Origin: Myxococcales bacterium
GTDB taxonomy: Bacteria > Myxococcota_A > Polyangia > Polyangiales > Ga0077539
Assembly: GCA_016793325.1 (NCBI GenBank)
Contig: JAEUKI010000047.1
Coordinates: 150,728-214,727, forward strand
Direction of reading: 5' to 3'
DNA: 64,000 bases
Numbering within the stretch: the first letter of the stretch is position 1; each line of letters starts with the position of its first letter. Made by a program: the position numbers and the translations under genes. The notes below the pieces were generated by a model that was not told where the DNA came from, ran no database searches, and saw nothing but the letters and a program-made list of their open reading frames with translations. Positions 1-7,134 of the stretch are shown here, in pieces.

Positions 1-2
1 TC

Positions 3-692
3 GTGGGCGCACCCAGCGAAGATCCGGCAACAAACGGCGCCGCGTTGCGATTCGTCGGCGGATCCAGCGGACTCGCCGCGAGCTTCGAGACGCTTGCAGT
101 CGGGCGCTCCGTGGGCAGCAGTGTCTCCGCGCTCGGAGACGTGAATGGAGACGGAATCGCAGACATCGTCATCGGGGTTCCGCGAGCAGACGAGGCACGG
201 ACAATGCTCGGAGCGCAAACCGATTCACCGACAAACAGCACAACGCTGCGGGGCCCCACCTTCTTCGGTTCCGCGGTCACGTTCATTCGCGACAGCAACG
301 GTGACGGATTCGACGAACTGCTCGTCGGTGGAGGAAACAGCGCGAGCATGTTTCGCGGCTCGGCGATGGGCGCGAATCCAACGGCAGAGCTGTCGACCCG
401 TGGTCCGATGGGGGACGAAAATCTCGGCGGGACACTCGCGTCGCACAGCGACATCAACGGCGACGGGCGCGGAGACTTCAGCATTGGTGCACCATGGACG
501 ACCCGCCCTCGCCGGGACGTAACAGGCATGTTGATGGTGTACTTCGGTGGAAGTTCGCCGATCGTGCATCGAACGTTCGAAGGGAGCCAGCCGCTCGAAG
601 AGCTTGGCGCGGCGATCGCCCACCGAGGTTTTCGCGAACTGCTTCGCATCCGACCCCATTCACGCTCCGCGCGTTGGTGCACTGCGCGTTAA
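3..692 (+). CDS. FG-GAP repeat protein, C-terminal part (cut by window start)
   Basis: The gene runs in from before the window; only its last 229 codons are visible. It carries FG-GAP/integrin-alpha type propeller blades, each with a DxNxDGxxD calcium-loop signature: GDVNGDGIADIVIG (residues 45-58), DSNGDGFDELLVGG (97-110) and DINGDGRGDFSIG (about 150-162). Proteins of this kind are normally exported, and the signal peptide would lie upstream of the window. The closest relative here is the lipoprotein at 9938-12244, which stops right after its last blade (LGGAVLR). In this gene the matching LGAAIA is followed by about 20 Arg-rich residues before the stop, so the original stop may have been lost by a small frameshift. 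Ligand and exact role are unknown. The repeat family is clear; the product role is not. Confidence 0.8.
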   Translation: MGAPSEDPATNGAALRFVGGSSGLAASFETLAVGRSVGSSVSALGDVNGDGIADIVIGVPRADEARTMLGAQTDSPTNSTTLRGPTFFGSAVTFIRDSNGDGFDELLVGGGNSASMFRGSAMGANPTAELSTRGPMGDENLGGTLASHSDINGDGRGDFSIGAPWTTRPRRDVTGMLMVYFGGSSPIVHRTFEGSQPLEELGAAIAHRGFRELLRIRPHSRSARWCTAR

Positions 693-708
693 GCCCCCAC
701 CGCCCCGT

Positions 709-1551
709 TCACAACGGCGGCGCGCCGTTGCCTCCCTGTTGACCGCCCGAACCATCGGACGACGCGACGGGCGCGAACGGCCGCGCAGGGTCCCACGCGG
801 GAGGCGCAGCGGGCGCTGGCGCTGGGGGCGCGAAGGGATTGGCCGCAGGCGCAGGCGGTGGAGGCGTCCCCGGAGGCATCGCGGCTTGCGCTTGCGCGGG
901 CGCAGGTGGCGGAGCAAACGGGTTCGGCGGTCCACCGGGAACAGGCGGCGGCGGCGCAGACGGGTCGAAGCCGCCTCCACCCGCGGCGACCGGCGCGAAG
1001 CCGGATGGCGCGGGGGGCATGCCTTGTGGGGGCATTCCTGGCGGCATTCCTGGGGCCATTGCGGGCGGAGCGCCTGGGGCCATCGCTTGCTGCGGTTGAA
1101 ACGGCTGAAATCCCTGCGGCGGCTGCATCGCTTGTGGCGGTTGCATCGCTTGCGGAGGTGCGGGCGGAGCTCCGACCGCAGGAGCAAACGGCGAGGCCGC
1201 AGGGCCCGCCGGCGCGAACGGAGGCGCTCCTGCGCTCACCGGCGCGAAGCCCGATGGAGGCGCTTGCGGCGGTGCTCCGGGCGCCACCGGGGCAAATCCA
1301 CCCGGCGCTGCTGGCGGCGCAGCGGGCGCAGGTCCAGGCGTGAGCGGCGCGGCCTGCGGGGGAGCGCCGGGCGCAGGCGCCGCGGCGTTGGGCGCGCGCC
1401 GAACGTTGGCCACGGCGATGTAGGACTCGCCGCCCGAGTCGAAGCGAACCTTCAGCAACGCGCCGAGCGGGTTGGCCTCGACGACCGTTCCCGCTTCGAG
1501 CGCGCCTCCGAGGCGAGAGGCCATCACGCGATCACCGACTGCAAAACTCAT
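709..1551 (-). CDS. Pro/Ala/Gly-rich protein with N-terminal Tudor/SH3-like module
   Basis: 280 residues, starting at ATG 1551. The first 55 or so residues (MSFAVGDRVMASRLGG, then VVEANPLGALLKVRFDSGG) form a compact beta-rich module resembling small Tudor/SH3-like barrels. This is inference from pattern only. The remaining 220 residues are low-complexity Pro/Ala/Gly with recurring GFAPVxxGAPP and PPQAMQPPQ units. There is no signal peptide or membrane segment, so a cytoplasmic protein is likely. It is convergent with the FG-GAP gene before it (16 bp between the stops) and diverges from the lipoprotein at 1665. The long GC-rich opposite-strand frames across it are shadows of its biased composition. 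No function can be assigned; a scaffold or nucleic-acid-binding role is speculative. Confidence 0.75.
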   Translation of the reverse strand: MSFAVGDRVMASRLGGALEAGTVVEANPLGALLKVRFDSGGESYIAVANVRRAPNAAAPAPGAPPQAAPLTPGPAPAAPPAAPGGFAPVAPGAPPQAPPSGFAPVSAGAPPFAPAGPAASPFAPAVGAPPAPPQAMQPPQAMQPPQGFQPFQPQQAMAPGAPPAMAPGMPPGMPPQGMPPAPSGFAPVAAGGGGFDPSAPPPPVPGGPPNPFAPPPAPAQAQAAMPPGTPPPPAPAANPFAPPAPAPAAPPAWDPARPFAPVASSDGSGGQQGGNGAPPL

Positions 1552-1664
1552 CGAAACCTCCTGTGCCGCGCGGCGCCCACGGGTCGCCGCGGTGGCTCAC
1601 CAGGTCGGGGAGTGTAACGCGGACACTTGACGGAGGGATCGCTTGCGAGAGAGGACTTTGGGCG

Positions 1665-2930
1665 ATGACTTCTTCGTCGCGTGTCACCTTCGGGCGGGCG
1701 TTCGTGTTGGCGGTCGTACCCGCGTTGCTGCTCTCGCGGTGCGGTTTGTGGCCGTCGTTTCCAGACAACCTGATCGCAGGTGACGGCGGGACCACCGACG
1801 TGCGCACCGACGGATCGACGGACGGACGCGCGGACGGTGAAGCGGGGATGGTGGGCGACGGCAGCCTGCCCGATGCGACGGTGGACGACGTTCCGTCGGA
1901 TGTGCCGCCCGCGACGTGGAACGGGTTTCGGGCGTGTCCCGCGGCGCCCACCATGATGCTCACGCCCGAGCCCGCATTTCCGCCGGGAGACGGCGGAGCA
2001 AACCCGCTCGCGAGAATCGCTTCAGCGCGCGACATCACCTTCGATGGCCAAGGCGAAATGCTCATCGTCGGTCGCGATACGCCCAACACTGCAGTCTTCA
2101 CCATCAACAGCAGCGGCGTGGTCCGTCCGTTCTTCAGCGCACCGCAGGGATTCTTCTTCGGCGCGCGCTACCTCACCGACGGCCGCGTCGTCGTCACGGG
2201 CTCGTTCCAAACCACCGTGATGGGAATGAACGTCACGCTCCAAGGCGTGACGCTCCTGTCGCCAACGGGCTCGGTCGAGAGCCGCCTGCCCTTCGACACA
2301 ACGGGCCCCGTCACGGGCACGCCTTGGGGATCCGTGGCGCACCCCAACGGCTCGTTCCTCGTGATCGACAGCACCAACAACCAGATCATTCCTTTCGGCT
2401 CGGGGATGCTCCCGGCAACGCCGCCGACGCCCGTGAACACGGCGACGGCGATGCCGCCTGCTCCCGACGCCCAACGCGCGGCGATCTACTCCGCGGACTA
2501 CCGCAAGCTCTACATCGTCGCGGCCACGAACAACCTCATCCACGAATACAACGTGGCCGAGGACGGCACCGTCGACGGCAACTCGCGTCGCGTGTACGCG
2601 TCGCTTCCGGCGTCGAGCTTCCCTCGGTCGCTTGCCTTCGACGAGTGCGGCAACCTCTACGTCACGCTGTCCGTTCCCGGCACGCCCGCGACGGGCGCGC
2701 TCGTGCGCATCCCGCCGCGCGGCGGAACGCCGTTTACGCTCGCGACGTTCGACACGGTCGACGCGCAGCGGACGATCGCGTTCGGCGCCGGGCCAGGATT
2801 CAGTGAAACCTCGATCTACATTGCTGACTCGAGCGGCCCGCTAAACACCGCGCGAGTGCTGCGCGTCGACGTGGGCATCACGGGGCAGCCCATCGTTCGG
2901 CCCCGCATGATGATGATGCGCGACATGTGA
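1665..2930 (+). CDS. Exported six-bladed beta-propeller (SMP-30/NHL-like) protein
   Basis: 421 residues from ATG 1665. An upstream in-frame start at 1563 would add a non-signal-like leader, so I prefer 1665. The N-terminus has Arg, then the hydrophobic run AFVLAVVPALLLS, then Cys26. The lipobox (LLSRC) is poor because of Arg at -1, so lipidation is uncertain. Residues about 30-85 are an Asp/Gly/Thr-rich linker (DGSTDGRADGEAG) typical of surface lipoproteins in this organism. The rest reads as a propeller: DITFDGQGEMLIVGRD, PNGSFLVIDSTNN and SLAFDECGNLYVTLSV are blade strands like those of gluconolactonase/SMP-30 and NHL proteins. No catalytic residues can be assigned with certainty. The stop overlaps the next start (TGATG), so the two genes are probably translationally coupled. 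Confidence 0.82.
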   Translation: MTSSSRVTFGRAFVLAVVPALLLSRCGLWPSFPDNLIAGDGGTTDVRTDGSTDGRADGEAGMVGDGSLPDATVDDVPSDVPPATWNGFRACPAAPTMMLTPEPAFPPGDGGANPLARIASARDITFDGQGEMLIVGRDTPNTAVFTINSSGVVRPFFSAPQGFFFGARYLTDGRVVVTGSFQTTVMGMNVTLQGVTLLSPTGSVESRLPFDTTGPVTGTPWGSVAHPNGSFLVIDSTNNQIIPFGSGMLPATPPTPVNTATAMPPAPDAQRAAIYSADYRKLYIVAATNNLIHEYNVAEDGTVDGNSRRVYASLPASSFPRSLAFDECGNLYVTLSVPGTPATGALVRIPPRGGTPFTLATFDTVDAQRTIAFGAGPGFSETSIYIADSSGPLNTARVLRVDVGITGQPIVRPRMMMMRDM

Positions 2931-3787
2931 TGGCCGACACACGAAGGCCATCTCTCGCAGCGCGGTTCATCGAGTACTTCACGCTCGCCAACGCGGGCCG
3001 CGCGGGTTCGCGCGTCGACCGAAGCGCGCTCGGCCGCGGGCTCGAGGCCGTGCGGCGCGCTGCGAACGAAGCGGCAGAACGCTGGGCAGACAGCGACGCT
3101 GACCCTGCGCTCGACGCGCTCGCCGAGGCCGAAGAGCGCTACCGTCGCGACGTCGAAGCGCTCTTCACAGAGCCTTCGGTCCTGCAGCGCCTCACGAGCT
3201 ACGCGCCGCCGACAGAGGACGCACGGACGACGGTCTCGACCTTCGTCGCGCGACTCGATCGACTGGATCGCGCGACGCGCGCGCTCAGCGTGGTGGCGGG
3301 CGGACCGTTCGTTCGATGGAGCGTCCGCGCGCTGCGACTCTCGGTGCTCGCGCTCGCGCTCGTCACCGTGGGGCGGATCGCCGTCGACTACGCGAAAAAA
3401 CCCTCGCTCCGCGCGTCCGCGTCCGGCGCGTGGGGCGATCACGTGGGCGTCGTTCATCTGACCGACGGAAGCCCCGAGACCAACTGGCTCTTGCCCGACC
3501 ACACCGCAGGGTGGGCGCGCGTCTCGTTTTCGCCGCGGTCTCTTCGCGCCGTGCGCTTGTACAGCGTTCGCAGGTTGCCCCTGTACGGAGCGCAGCAGTG
3601 CTCGATCGAAATCGAGCTTCGAGGGAGGATCGTTCGCACCGAGCGCATCGACGTCTCGGCGACGGTCGGCCAGCGCGCGCCGTACGTGTACCGGCTGCCG
3701 TCCGCGATCGAAGCGGACGCGGTGCGCGTGCACATTCATTCGTGGCACGCGATCGGCGGCGGCTTCTCGGAGATCGAAATCGAGTGA
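2930..3787 (+). CDS. Membrane-anchored protein with C-terminal discoidin-like domain
   Basis: 285 residues. I choose ATG 2930, which shares its A with the preceding stop (TGATG); a GTG at 2927 is possible. Residues 1-125 are charged and helical (ALAEAEERYRRDVEALF) and probably cytoplasmic. Residues 131-151 (SVRALRLSVLALALVTVGRI) form one transmembrane helix. Residues about 165-285 are beta-rich and end with VHIHSWHAIGGGFSEIEIE. The HLTDGSPETNWLLP start and the regular strands resemble discoidin/F5-8 type C (CBM32-like) carbohydrate-binding folds. Coupling to the propeller lipoprotein suggests the two act together at the envelope. The stop codons of this gene and its convergent neighbour sit 4 bp apart in the palindrome TGAGCGCTCA (3785-3794). 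Confidence 0.78.
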   Translation: MADTRRPSLAARFIEYFTLANAGRAGSRVDRSALGRGLEAVRRAANEAAERWADSDADPALDALAEAEERYRRDVEALFTEPSVLQRLTSYAPPTEDARTTVSTFVARLDRLDRATRALSVVAGGPFVRWSVRALRLSVLALALVTVGRIAVDYAKKPSLRASASGAWGDHVGVVHLTDGSPETNWLLPDHTAGWARVSFSPRSLRAVRLYSVRRLPLYGAQQCSIEIELRGRIVRTERIDVSATVGQRAPYVYRLPSAIEADAVRVHIHSWHAIGGGFSEIEIE

Positions 3788-3791
3788 GCGC

Positions 3792-5516
3792 TCAACGGCG
3801 GCGGTAGAGCCGAAAGGTCCCCGACGTTCCGATCAGCTCTGCGACGCGCGAGACCTGCTCTTCGTCCGCGGGCGACGGCGTCCACTCTGCCGTGAGCACG
3901 AGGTCGTACTTCTGCCAGAGCACGGCGTTGTTGTACCAACCGGGATCGCGCTCGAGGACCATCACGGGCGCGGGCATCGGCGCTCGGTACCGCAGCGGCA
4001 GCAAGTTGTGCGGGTAGATCGTCGAGTCGTACACAGGCGTCTCGACGCCGCAGAGCGCCGCGAGCGTCTCGTGCGTCTGATGAAAATGGGGGCTGTGCAA
4101 GATCCCGCTCTCGCGCGTCATGGTCACGTACCCGAGCGTGCTGAACGGCGTACGTCGCGCGCGTCGACACGGCTCGGTCAGCGCGACGACGGGGCCGAGC
4201 TCGCGCGTGTACGCGTTGTTCAGGATCTTGGTGATGTGTCGTACGCGCGCGAACGAGAACGAAAACACCAGCAAGATGAGCGCCCATTCGATGAGCGGCC
4301 GCTGCCAAAACCGCGGGCGCTTCTGCGCGTCGTCTGCGTCGGCGCCGTCCGCCGCGGGCGCGGACGCGGACTTCGCGCGGCTTCGCGAGTCCGACGCCCA
4401 CACCGCGAGAGGGACGGCCCAGAGCGCCATGTCGATGTGCCTCGGGCTGATGCTCTGCCCGTTCACGGTCTCGGGCAGCGCGAAGTAGCTGAGCAGCGTG
4501 AGGACGGAGAACGCTTCGAACCAGTGCGACTGGCGCAGCTGTCGTCGGGCGAAGAGCGCGATCACGACGCCGATGACGACGAGGCCCGCGGCGAACGTTC
4601 CCTCGGTCTCCGAGCGCGTGTGGACGAGGTACGTCGTGATCGAGAGGAGCTTGCTCTCGACCGGCGGACTGTAGGGCACGAGCGTCGTGTTGGACTGCGC
4701 GGCGGCGGCGCCGCGGTGCGTGCGGAGGTACCAGAGCGCGAAGAGCGCGAGCGACGGGCCGATCGTCACGAGCGAACGAAGGGCGGTCTCGACCGCGCGC
4801 TTCACAGCGGCGCGAGCGCCCGCAGCGCGCACGGTCGCGAGGTCACGCAGGCACGCGATCACCGTGAAAAAACCCAGGAGCACCGTCGTCCACGCGTACA
4901 CGTGTCCGTGCGCGAGAAAGAGCAGCGTCGCCGCGAGCGCGCCGCGCCACGCAGCGGTGCGCCATCGTTCGTCCCGCCGCTCGAGCAGCGCGTCGAACTC
5001 GCCGAGCGTGAGCACCATGAACGTCGCCGACGTGTAGAACGGGACGTACCCGTTGATCGACCACGCCTTGCAGTACACGACGGGAAACGCGAAGAGCGCG
5101 GCCCACGGCGGCCTGCCCGACCGGTGCAGCGCATACGCGACCGCCGTGGGAAATCCCAGGTAGAACGCGAGCAGCACCGCGATGCCGAACGCCCGAACGG
5201 GGTCCGTGAGCTTCTCGAACGGCCACGCGACGCGATAGATCAGCGTGTTGGCGTCGAGCCACGAGATCGGGTGATACAGCGCTGCGACGGGGTCCGACGA
5301 GGGCCTCGCGTTGAGCGAGGCCGACATCAAGTGATAGTGATAGTCCTGCCCGGGTCCGATGGGCGCGGACCAGTGACCGACGATCGTCGCGATCGCGAGC
5401 GCGCAGAACAGCGCAGCGAACACGGGCTGCGCTCGCAGCGGAGCGAGCAGCGGCCGCAGCGCCGCGAGCGGGTTTCGCTTGTTGCCAGAATCTCTTGGAG
5501 CGTCGCTAGTAGCCAC
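3792..5516 (-). CDS. Polytopic inner-membrane protein (possible GT-C type glycosyltransferase)
   Basis: 574 residues if translation begins at GTG 5516 (VATSDAPRDSG). Longer in-frame starts exist but add Arg/Ala-rich sequence without membrane character and would overlap the divergent gene at 5625. About ten hydrophobic segments are visible, for example PVFAALFCALAIATIVG near the N-terminus, AFGIAVLLAFYLGF and FAAGLVVIGVVIALFA. The first extracytoplasmic loop contains GPGQDYHYHLMSAS. That Asp-bearing loop after helix 1 and the overall layout recall GT-C lipid-sugar glycosyltransferases, but I recognise no family motif, so this is only an analogy. The soluble tail (about 440-574) ends in YNNAVLWQKYDLVLTAEW and may be periplasmic. 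No partner gene points to a specific pathway. Confidence 0.72.
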   Translation of the reverse strand: MATSDAPRDSGNKRNPLAALRPLLAPLRAQPVFAALFCALAIATIVGHWSAPIGPGQDYHYHLMSASLNARPSSDPVAALYHPISWLDANTLIYRVAWPFEKLTDPVRAFGIAVLLAFYLGFPTAVAYALHRSGRPPWAALFAFPVVYCKAWSINGYVPFYTSATFMVLTLGEFDALLERRDERWRTAAWRGALAATLLFLAHGHVYAWTTVLLGFFTVIACLRDLATVRAAGARAAVKRAVETALRSLVTIGPSLALFALWYLRTHRGAAAAQSNTTLVPYSPPVESKLLSITTYLVHTRSETEGTFAAGLVVIGVVIALFARRQLRQSHWFEAFSVLTLLSYFALPETVNGQSISPRHIDMALWAVPLAVWASDSRSRAKSASAPAADGADADDAQKRPRFWQRPLIEWALILLVFSFSFARVRHITKILNNAYTRELGPVVALTEPCRRARRTPFSTLGYVTMTRESGILHSPHFHQTHETLAALCGVETPVYDSTIYPHNLLPLRYRAPMPAPVMVLERDPGWYNNAVLWQKYDLVLTAEWTPSPADEEQVSRVAELIGTSGTFRLYRRR

Positions 5517-5624
5517 GTCGTGTGGACGGTGTGTACCTCGCCGAGCCGCTCGGCAGAAAGGGCGGCGCGACCATCGAGCGACGCGCGGAGGGGCGTCGCG
5601 GCGTGATAACGTGCGAAGCGAACC

Positions 5625-7106
5625 GTGCGTCGTCGCAGCTGGCCAACAAAAAACCTCGCTGGATTGCTCGTGAGCGCGGCGCTCACGAGCGCCGCGGGCG
5701 GCTGCATTCTGCCGGCGACGTTGGTCGAGGTCCTCGTCGAGACCGAGCTTCCGGGGTCGGGGCCGTTCGATCTTCGCGTGTGGGTTCGCAACAACGATCG
5801 TCCGTTCGGGGCGACGACCCCGGCCCGCGAGACGGCGACGTTTCGCATGGTCGGGCGGCGGTCGCGGATCGGGGACGCGCCTTCGTTCGTGCTCGTTCCG
5901 CGGGAGGGAGGCGCGCGAGATGCGATCGTGACGGCGCGCGTCGAAGCGGAGGCCGAGGGCGTCGTGCTCCGGCGCGATGTGCGCTTTCGTTTCACGCCGA
6001 ACACGCACGGGTTCGTGCGCATCGTGCTTCGCGGCAGCTGCGGTTTGCCCGACACGCGATGCCGCATGGTCGAGCCCTGTACGCGCCAGGCCGTGTGCGA
6101 AGAGAACGGGCAGACCTGCGGGGACAACGGCGTGTGCGTGACGCCGCAGGTGATCCCGACGCTCTCGCGTGGACGGCCGTTCAACCCGAACTCGTTCGAC
6201 GCGACGGTGCCCGACGCGGGCGAAGACGCGGGGATGCCGCCGGAGGACGCGTGCGTTCCCAATTGTATGGGCCGTCGCTGCGGCGAGCCGAACGGGTGCG
6301 GCGGCATCTGCGAATCGGGCCCGTGCGCCGGCGGTGAAGCGTGCAACCTCGGGCGGTGCGAGTGCGCGCCGGGCTTCACATCGTGCGGAGGCACGTGCCG
6401 CCCCGACGCGGACATCGAGTGCATGTCGGGCATGACTCGATCGATGAGCTGCGGGACGTGCGGCTCGCGCATGGACCGCTGCGGCGCCGACTGCCGATGG
6501 CAGAACGGGACGTGCTCGGGCGGCGGGACGTGCATGCCCGGCGAGATGCAGAGCGAGCCGTGCGGCCGCTGCGGGACGCGCTCGCGCTCGTGTGGAGCCG
6601 ACTGCAACTGGGGCGCGTGGGGCGGCTGCTCGGGCGAAGGCGTGTGCACCGCGGGCATGACCGAGTCGATGCCGTGCGGCAACTGCGGGACGCAGACGCG
6701 CATGTGCCAAGCGGACTGCCGCTGGGGCACCTTCAGCGCGTGCGGCGGATCGGGGCCGTGTCGGCCCGGCGAGACGCAATCACAGGCGTGCGGCAACTGT
6801 GGGACGCAATCGCGCACCTGCGGCAGCACGTGCCAGTGGCCCGCGTTCGGAACGTGCACGGGTCAGGGCGCGTGCGCGCCGGGGTCGACGCGCGCGGGCT
6901 GCGACATGTGCGGCGTCGAGACGTGCACGAGCGCGTGCACGTGGGGCGCGTGCGCTCCGCGCGCGGGCGCGCAGTGTTTGCACCGAGGCGGGACGAACTA
7001 CCGTTCGTGCAGCGCGTGCCGCAGCGGCATTCAGTTCTGCCTGCCAACTTCGTGCGTGTGGAGCACGGCGTGTTGCACGTCGGGATCGTGTCCGCGCTGC
7101 CTCTGA
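5625..7106 (+). CDS. Cys-rich repeat lipoprotein
   Basis: 493 residues from GTG 5625, chosen because it places an Arg-rich start, a hydrophobic run and the lipobox AAGGC (Cys27) correctly. Residues 28-170 form an N-terminal domain ending in a Cys cluster with TCGDNGVCV. The FG-GAP lipoprotein at 9938 has the same arrangement (TCGDNGECV), so the two share this domain. After an Asp/Pro linker, residues about 220-480 are extremely Cys-rich. Four or five units of about 37 residues follow the pattern C.NCGTQ.R.C...C.WG.F..C.G.G.C.PG. All Cys are probably paired in disulphides at the cell surface. Similar Cys-rich repeats are common in myxobacterial secretomes and usually have no known ligand. The gene diverges from the membrane-protein gene upstream and lies 28 bp before ligA. 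Confidence 0.82.
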   Translation: MRRRSWPTKNLAGLLVSAALTSAAGGCILPATLVEVLVETELPGSGPFDLRVWVRNNDRPFGATTPARETATFRMVGRRSRIGDAPSFVLVPREGGARDAIVTARVEAEAEGVVLRRDVRFRFTPNTHGFVRIVLRGSCGLPDTRCRMVEPCTRQAVCEENGQTCGDNGVCVTPQVIPTLSRGRPFNPNSFDATVPDAGEDAGMPPEDACVPNCMGRRCGEPNGCGGICESGPCAGGEACNLGRCECAPGFTSCGGTCRPDADIECMSGMTRSMSCGTCGSRMDRCGADCRWQNGTCSGGGTCMPGEMQSEPCGRCGTRSRSCGADCNWGAWGGCSGEGVCTAGMTESMPCGNCGTQTRMCQADCRWGTFSACGGSGPCRPGETQSQACGNCGTQSRTCGSTCQWPAFGTCTGQGACAPGSTRAGCDMCGVETCTSACTWGACAPRAGAQCLHRGGTNYRSCSACRSGIQFCLPTSCVWSTACCTSGSCPRCL

Positions 7107-7134
7107 CCTCCACTCCAACACCCTCTCATTGTTC

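Noticed and set aside
5517..6779. N-terminal extension of the polytopic membrane protein on the minus strand
   Set aside because: The added 421 residues are Arg/Ala-rich, have no membrane character and overlap the Cys-rich lipoprotein on the other strand.
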